Source: Methanobacteriota archaeon (GTDB lineage Archaea; Halobacteriota; Methanosarcinia; Methanotrichales; Methanotrichaceae). Taken from it: a DNA stretch of 64,000 nucleotides. Positions 60,122-64,000 of the stretch are shown piece by piece. Under the pieces are notes generated by a model that saw only the letters and a list, made by a program, of their open reading frames with translations, did not search any database and was not told where the DNA came from. Within the stretch, counting starts at the first letter, position 1. Each line of letters opens with the position of its first letter. The stretch is from positions 1 to 64,000 of the forward strand of contig JAKPCO010000101.1 in the NCBI GenBank assembly GCA_029553285.1, read 5' to 3'. The position numbers and the translations under genes were made by a program.

Positions 60122-61432
60122 CTGAGGATAGCTGCGGAGAGGCTGCTTGATAGGGCTCTTCGCCTGGGAGCTGATGAGGCGGAGGTATTCGGGGTTCAGA
60201 GCAGGAACCTGACGCTCGAACTCAGAAGGAGGAATGTCGAGAGCATCAGCGAGGGCGTTCTCAGGGGGCTTGGGCTGCGCGCTGTTCTCAGGGGCGGTGT
60301 TGGTTTTTCAAGCACATCAGATCTCAGCAGGCTTGATGATGTCGCAGAGGCTGCGGTGAGCGCGGCCCGTATCTTTGGCCCGGACAGCCTCTGGAAGGGT
60401 CTCCCGGGAAGATCGCAGATGACCTCTGTCGATGGCCTCTTCGACAGGAGGATAGCGGACGTCCAGACAGACACGCTCCTGGAGATCTCGGATGATCTCC
60501 TAAGCGGATGCAGCTCTGTTGAGGGTGTCGAGCCGGTATCAGGCGGCGTATCATGCACACACAGCCTGGAGATCCTGATCAACTCCAGCGGCGTGGACCT
60601 CTCGGAGGAGGGCACATCGATTCATCTCGCTCTTGAGGCGATCGCCAGAGGGAGCTCAGGGGTTGCGACAGGAAGCGAGTTCGATAATTCCCGGAGCTTC
60701 ACCGTTAACGCCAGAGCGGTGGGTGAGAGGGCCGCGGATCTCGCAGGGCGCTCTCTCGACGGCGTATCCCTGGAGACAGATACTTACGATGTCGTGCTCT
60801 CGCCGGTCGCATTTGCGGAGCTTCTTGAGAGCACTCTTGTCCCAGCTCTCTCCGCAGAGAACGTACAGAAGGGGAGGTCTGCGCTCGCTGGCATGCTGGG
60901 CAGGAGCATAGCTGACCCGCGGCTCCAGATGATCGACGATGGAGCGCTTCCTGCAGGCATGGGAAGCTCTGCTTTCGACGGAGAGGGCGTCCCCTCACAG
61001 AGAAATGTGCTCCTGGAGGACGGCACCCTCAGAAGCTACCTCTATGACACCTACACAGCCGGTAAGGATGGAAGATCGAGCACCGGAAACTCTGTCAGAT
61101 CCGGCTACTCGGATATGCCCAGGATCGGCATCCGCAACCTGATCATCTCCTCAAAAGAGCCTGTGGATGTGTTGGGAGATGTGCGCGAGGGTGTCCTGGT
61201 CAACAGCGTGATAGGGGCGCACACCGCAAACCCCATATCCGGAGACTTCTCAGTTGAGGCAAGAAATGCATTTCGCATCCGCGCCGGCGAGGTCAGAGAG
61301 CCTGTGCGATCTGCCATGATCGCCGGGAACATATTCGATCTCCTGAAGCATATGGATGTCGGGAGAGACTCTAGGGCGGTCGGGCCGATCGTGACTCCAA
61401 GCGTCAGGGTGCGGATGAGAGTGGTGTGCTGA
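60122..61432 (+). CDS. pmbA: TldE/PmbA family protein (probable CTG start)
   Basis: 436 aa. TldD/TldE proteins form a metalloprotease pair that matures small peptides; TldE lacks the zinc-binding HExxxH, and none is seen here. Family segments are LGADEAEVF, GVLRGLGLRAV, VSAARIFGPD, PVSGGVS and a C-terminal GNIFDLLKHM. Nothing between 60044 and 60356 encodes ATG, GTG or TTG in this frame, yet the codons from CTG 60122 give the usual N-terminal helix. It would start one base after the PAC2 stop. TldD is not in the window. Confidence 0.85.
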   Translation: MRIAAERLLDRALRLGADEAEVFGVQSRNLTLELRRRNVESISEGVLRGLGLRAVLRGGVGFSSTSDLSRLDDVAEAAVSAARIFGPDSLWKGLPGRSQMTSVDGLFDRRIADVQTDTLLEISDDLLSGCSSVEGVEPVSGGVSCTHSLEILINSSGVDLSEEGTSIHLALEAIARGSSGVATGSEFDNSRSFTVNARAVGERAADLAGRSLDGVSLETDTYDVVLSPVAFAELLESTLVPALSAENVQKGRSALAGMLGRSIADPRLQMIDDGALPAGMGSSAFDGEGVPSQRNVLLEDGTLRSYLYDTYTAGKDGRSSTGNSVRSGYSDMPRIGIRNLIISSKEPVDVLGDVREGVLVNSVIGAHTANPISGDFSVEARNAFRIRAGEVREPVRSAMIAGNIFDLLKHMDVGRDSRAVGPIVTPSVRVRMRVVC

Positions 61433-61496
61433 TACCGGCCGGGTGAGCATCCCCCTTTCACCGGGGTTTGCTGTACCTGTGCCGTGGGAGGTTATC

Positions 61497-62345
61497 ATGA
61501 TCATAGGAGGTCCATCGTCGCAGCTGCTCGCCGGGCGGGTCGCCTCGATCCTCGGGGAGAGGGTGGCGCTCTGCGAGTACAGGACGTTCCCGGATGGTGA
61601 GGCATACACGCAGCTCCAGTCCGAGATCGATGAGGATGTTGTTGTGATACAGAGCACGCCGTCTGACAGGGATATTGTTTACCTTCTGCAGCTCCTCGAT
61701 ATAGTCCGCGGAAGGAATGTGACACTTGTCATACCCTACTTCGGATATGCCAGACAGGACAAGATATTCAAGCCGGGGGAGCCGCTCACCGCGAGGGCGA
61801 TAGCTAGCGCCCTGAACCCGTTCCTGAATGACAACTCCAGGGTCTTCACGGTGAACATCCACGCGCATTCAGTGCTCACGCACTTCAGATGCAGAGCAGA
61901 GAGCCTGGATGCGACTCCTCTTCTCGCAGAGGAGATCCGCAGGCTCGATCTCAGAGATCCTGTTGTGGTATCTCCTGACAAGGGCGCAGTAGCGATGGCA
62001 TCCAGGGCATCAGAGATCATTGGATGTGAGTTCGATCATCTGGAGAAGACCAGATACAGCGGCACAGAGGTCTCGATCGCGCCGAAGGAGGTCGATGTCA
62101 GAGGCAGGGATGTCGTGATTGTGGATGATATGATAGCGACAGGTGGCACGATGGCAACTGCGATATCGATGCTCCGGAAGCAGGGCGCCCAGAGCGTTCA
62201 TCTGGCAGCGGTCCATCCAGTGCTCACCGGAAACGCTCTCCTGAAGCTGTATCATGCAGGCGTTGACAGGATCGTGGCCACGGACACGCTTGACCGCGGG
62301 GTGAGCACAGTCTCCGTAGCGCCGCTGATCGCCGGATCAAAATAA
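61497..62345 (+). CDS. prs: Ribose-phosphate pyrophosphokinase
   Basis: 282 aa. It makes PRPP from ribose-5-P and ATP, feeding purA, pyrE, his and trp routes present in the window. The archaeal short form lacks the long N-terminal strand. The sites are YFGYARQDK, the SPDKGA loop and the PRPP loop VIVDDMIATGGT. ATG 61497 follows GGGAGG. It is followed by the CDF gene. Confidence 0.96.
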   Translation: MIIGGPSSQLLAGRVASILGERVALCEYRTFPDGEAYTQLQSEIDEDVVVIQSTPSDRDIVYLLQLLDIVRGRNVTLVIPYFGYARQDKIFKPGEPLTARAIASALNPFLNDNSRVFTVNIHAHSVLTHFRCRAESLDATPLLAEEIRRLDLRDPVVVSPDKGAVAMASRASEIIGCEFDHLEKTRYSGTEVSIAPKEVDVRGRDVVIVDDMIATGGTMATAISMLRKQGAQSVHLAAVHPVLTGNALLKLYHAGVDRIVATDTLDRGVSTVSVAPLIAGSK

Positions 62346-62358
62346 GCATGGGGCTGAA

Positions 62359-63345
62359 ATGAAAAGCAGAGCAGAGGTGAAGGGGAGGGCTGCAAGACTC
62401 TCGGTGATCGCCTGTTCATTTCTCGTGGCCCTCAAGCTGGCCATCGGGCTTATGATCGGCTCGGTCTCGATCATCTCAGAGGCTGCGCATTCCGCAGTCG
62501 ATCTCATCGCAGCCCTCATGGCATTTCTCTCCGTCAGGATCGCAGGCAGGCCTGCGGACGATGACCATCCCTTCGGCCACGGGAAGATCGAGAACATCTC
62601 AGGAACTGTGGAGGCGCTGCTGATCCTCCTCGCTGCCTACTGGATACTCTCTGAAGCATGGTCGAAGATACTGAACCCCACGGAGATCGAGACGGTATGG
62701 CTCGGCGCTGGTGTAATGCTCATCTCTGCGATTGTGAACACACTCGTCTCCCAGAGACTCTTCGCCGTCGGACGTGAGACTGAGTCGGTCGCCCTCCAGG
62801 CGGACGCATGGCATCTACGAACAGATGTATACACATCCCTGGGCGTGATGCTGGGGCTCACGGCGATCTGGATCGGCGACAGAATGTCCATGGATCTCAG
62901 GATCCTGGATCCGCTTGCTGCAATCTTCGTATCCATTCTGATCCTGAAGGCTGCGCTCCATCTCACAATCGATTCTGCGCACGATCTCCTCGATTCAAGC
63001 CTGCCGGATGAGGAGAAGGCCCTCATAAAGGAGAAGATAGTCTCCATGAAGCCGGATGTCCGTGGATTTCACGCTTTCAGAACCAGGCGCTCCGGCTCAT
63101 ACAGGTTTGCTGAGTTTCACATCCTGGTTGACTCGGATATGACAGTCGAGGAATCTCATCAGCTCACAGATATACTTAAAGAGGCCATACGTGAGCACTA
63201 CCCGTGCTCGTTTGTCACGATACATGTGGAGCCCTGCAGGCTCTGCTGCGATCCGGGATGTGTTGAGGGATGCATCCTGAGCGAAGAGGAGAGGAGAGCA
63301 ATCGAGGGACATGCGAGAAGCATGCGTGCGGCCAGCACTGACTGA
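62359..63345 (+). CDS. Cation diffusion facilitator with Cys-rich tail
   Basis: 328 aa. Six membrane helices with metal-site pairs of the zinc/iron/manganese exporter type: HSAVD in helix 2 and HLRTD in helix 5, and a cytoplasmic C-terminal domain. A His-rich DDDHPFGHGK loop lies between helices 2 and 3. The C-terminus holds an unusual Cys cluster (Cys293, 296, 297, 301 and 305, in CRLCC, PGC and EGC). It could sense or bind metal, or even carry an Fe-S cluster. It ends eight bases from a convergent gene. Confidence 0.9.
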   Translation: MKSRAEVKGRAARLSVIACSFLVALKLAIGLMIGSVSIISEAAHSAVDLIAALMAFLSVRIAGRPADDDHPFGHGKIENISGTVEALLILLAAYWILSEAWSKILNPTEIETVWLGAGVMLISAIVNTLVSQRLFAVGRETESVALQADAWHLRTDVYTSLGVMLGLTAIWIGDRMSMDLRILDPLAAIFVSILILKAALHLTIDSAHDLLDSSLPDEEKALIKEKIVSMKPDVRGFHAFRTRRSGSYRFAEFHILVDSDMTVEESHQLTDILKEAIREHYPCSFVTIHVEPCRLCCDPGCVEGCILSEEERRAIEGHARSMRAASTD

Positions 63346-63352
63346 AACGCGC

Positions 63353-64000
63353 TCATCCAATGCTCAGAAGCGCCAGGAGGAATATGGCGCGCACCAAGAC
63401 GCTCAGGCCTGTGGATATCGCGACGATCATGAGACCGACCCGCGGGCCGAATATGGCGGTGTAGTTAGGCACCATGCTCTTCATGGCGAATATCGGGAGC
63501 ATGAACATGCTGCCCAGCATGAGCACGGTCGCTGCCTGTATCTCCGTTAACGAGCCGCTCTGGATCATCGGGCTGAGCAGGGATATACCGATGAGCGGAC
63601 TCGCGACGTATGTTGTCAGGGGCACTATCACCTCAGGGGAGATGCCGAAGGTCTGAGCGATCGGAAGCACGCTCAGCCTCTCGAAGAAGCCGTGATCGTT
63701 CAGCGAGAGGACCAGCAGCGTCATCGCAATGTATGTGATGGATATCCTGGCGAACGGTCTCATCTGTGTGCGAAGGATATTCAGTGTGGCATCAAGCGGG
63801 TTTCTGTTTCTTCTGGGCGGCTGCCACGGCATCTCCGCACCATTCCTTCCTCTGAGCAGCAGCCTGCCGAGTACTATCACTATGAGTATCTTGACGATGG
63901 CCGTGGCTATGAACACACCCGCATAGAACAGACCGACCACCGGTCCCAGAAGTGGAACAACCACCGGTATCTGGTATGTGAGTATCTCCCTGATATACAC
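63353..64000 (-). CDS. Multipass membrane protein, N-terminus beyond window
   Basis: The last 215 aa of a longer protein, cut at the right edge. Five or six hydrophobic helices separated by a basic loop (RGRNGAEMPWQPPRRNR). The pattern of Pro and Gly in the helices (VPLLGPVVGLFYAGVF, PLTTYVASPLIGISLLSPMIQ) resembles nucleoside-recognition (Gate) domain membrane proteins, a tentative match. The stop is at 63353, convergent with the CDF gene. The true start lies outside the window. Confidence 0.65.
   Translation of the reverse strand: MYIREILTYQIPVVVPLLGPVVGLFYAGVFIATAIVKILIVIVLGRLLLRGRNGAEMPWQPPRRNRNPLDATLNILRTQMRPFARISITYIAMTLLVLSLNDHGFFERLSVLPIAQTFGISPEVIVPLTTYVASPLIGISLLSPMIQSGSLTEIQAATVLMLGSMFMLPIFAMKSMVPNYTAIFGPRVGLMIVAISTGLSVLVRAIFLLALLSIG

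Overview
The window looks like a chromosomal segment of an acetate-using methanogenic archaeon of the Methanothrix (Methanosaeta) type. The evidence for an archaeon is PAN, Cdc48, aRF1, PriS, GINS, L44e, S27e, aIF2-alpha, Nop10 and TATA-box promoters, several of them leaderless. The evidence for a methanogen is SepRS, a methanogenesis marker 8 (DUF2099) gene, the DHQ-synthase II shikimate route, ribose-1,5-bisphosphate isomerase and a methanogen-type SufBC pair. The genus assignment is inference. There is no prophage, CRISPR array or intact insertion sequence.

Layout. 1-860: gene-poor, with a 25-aa membrane microprotein, copies of a small inverted-repeat element (family A) and a candidate small RNA. 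861-2660: aroD and DHQ synthase II. 2830-5824: a TIR/zinc-knuckle protein, a metal-type permease with a small Cys-Cys partner, and four copies of a second short inverted-repeat element (family B). 5940-9259: a methyltransferase with methanogenesis marker 8, then PAN. 9750-15354: ferredoxin, class III ribonucleotide reductase, hisC, R15P isomerase and a flavodoxin-fold protein. 15662-19287: a polysaccharide or glycosylation operon (phosphohexomutase, DPM-like glycosyltransferase, secreted transglutaminase-like protein). 19412-25592: tRNA-Gln, pyrBI, Cdc48, a second candidate small RNA and aRF1.

25657-33478 is a long plus-strand run: UPF0201, a sugar-isomerase-fold protein, translin, sepS, rpiA, mtnA, a lipoprotein and sufCB. 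33490-36809 holds a phosphoesterase and the Lhr helicase. 37062-37322 holds tRNA-Lys and an intron-containing tRNA-Trp whose intron reads as a box C/D methylation guide. 37378-46447: purA, pyrE, ilvE, ribH, an aminotransferase, xseA and trpBA with an SGNH hydrolase. 46693-54001 carries envelope-type genes: SemiSWEET, secreted proteins, and a tightly overlapped four-gene operon joining two large secreted or anchored beta-rich proteins and a membrane protein to a divergent FtsZ/tubulin-family GTPase. 54296-61432: nifB, a nitrilase, and the archaeal replication/translation cluster priS-GINS-L44e-S27e-aIF2a-nop10-PAC2-pmbA. The window ends with prs, a CDF transporter and a truncated membrane protein.

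The strongest lead for an uncharacterised system is the FtsZ-like operon at 47814-52990. It has its own TATA promoter with an adjacent perfect palindrome. Its GTPase keeps the GGGTGTG glycine loop, but the acidic residues of the catalytic T7 loop appear to be missing. The proposed role in envelope or sheath remodelling of a filamentous methanogen is inference. Other notable signals are two promoter-plus-hairpin RNAs exposing anti-Shine-Dalgarno CCTCC motifs, a tRNA-Trp intron guide matching C34 and C39, two conserved genes that seem to start at CTG, an rpiA start one A away from a perfect AUG start, and a two-site operator at the trp promoter.
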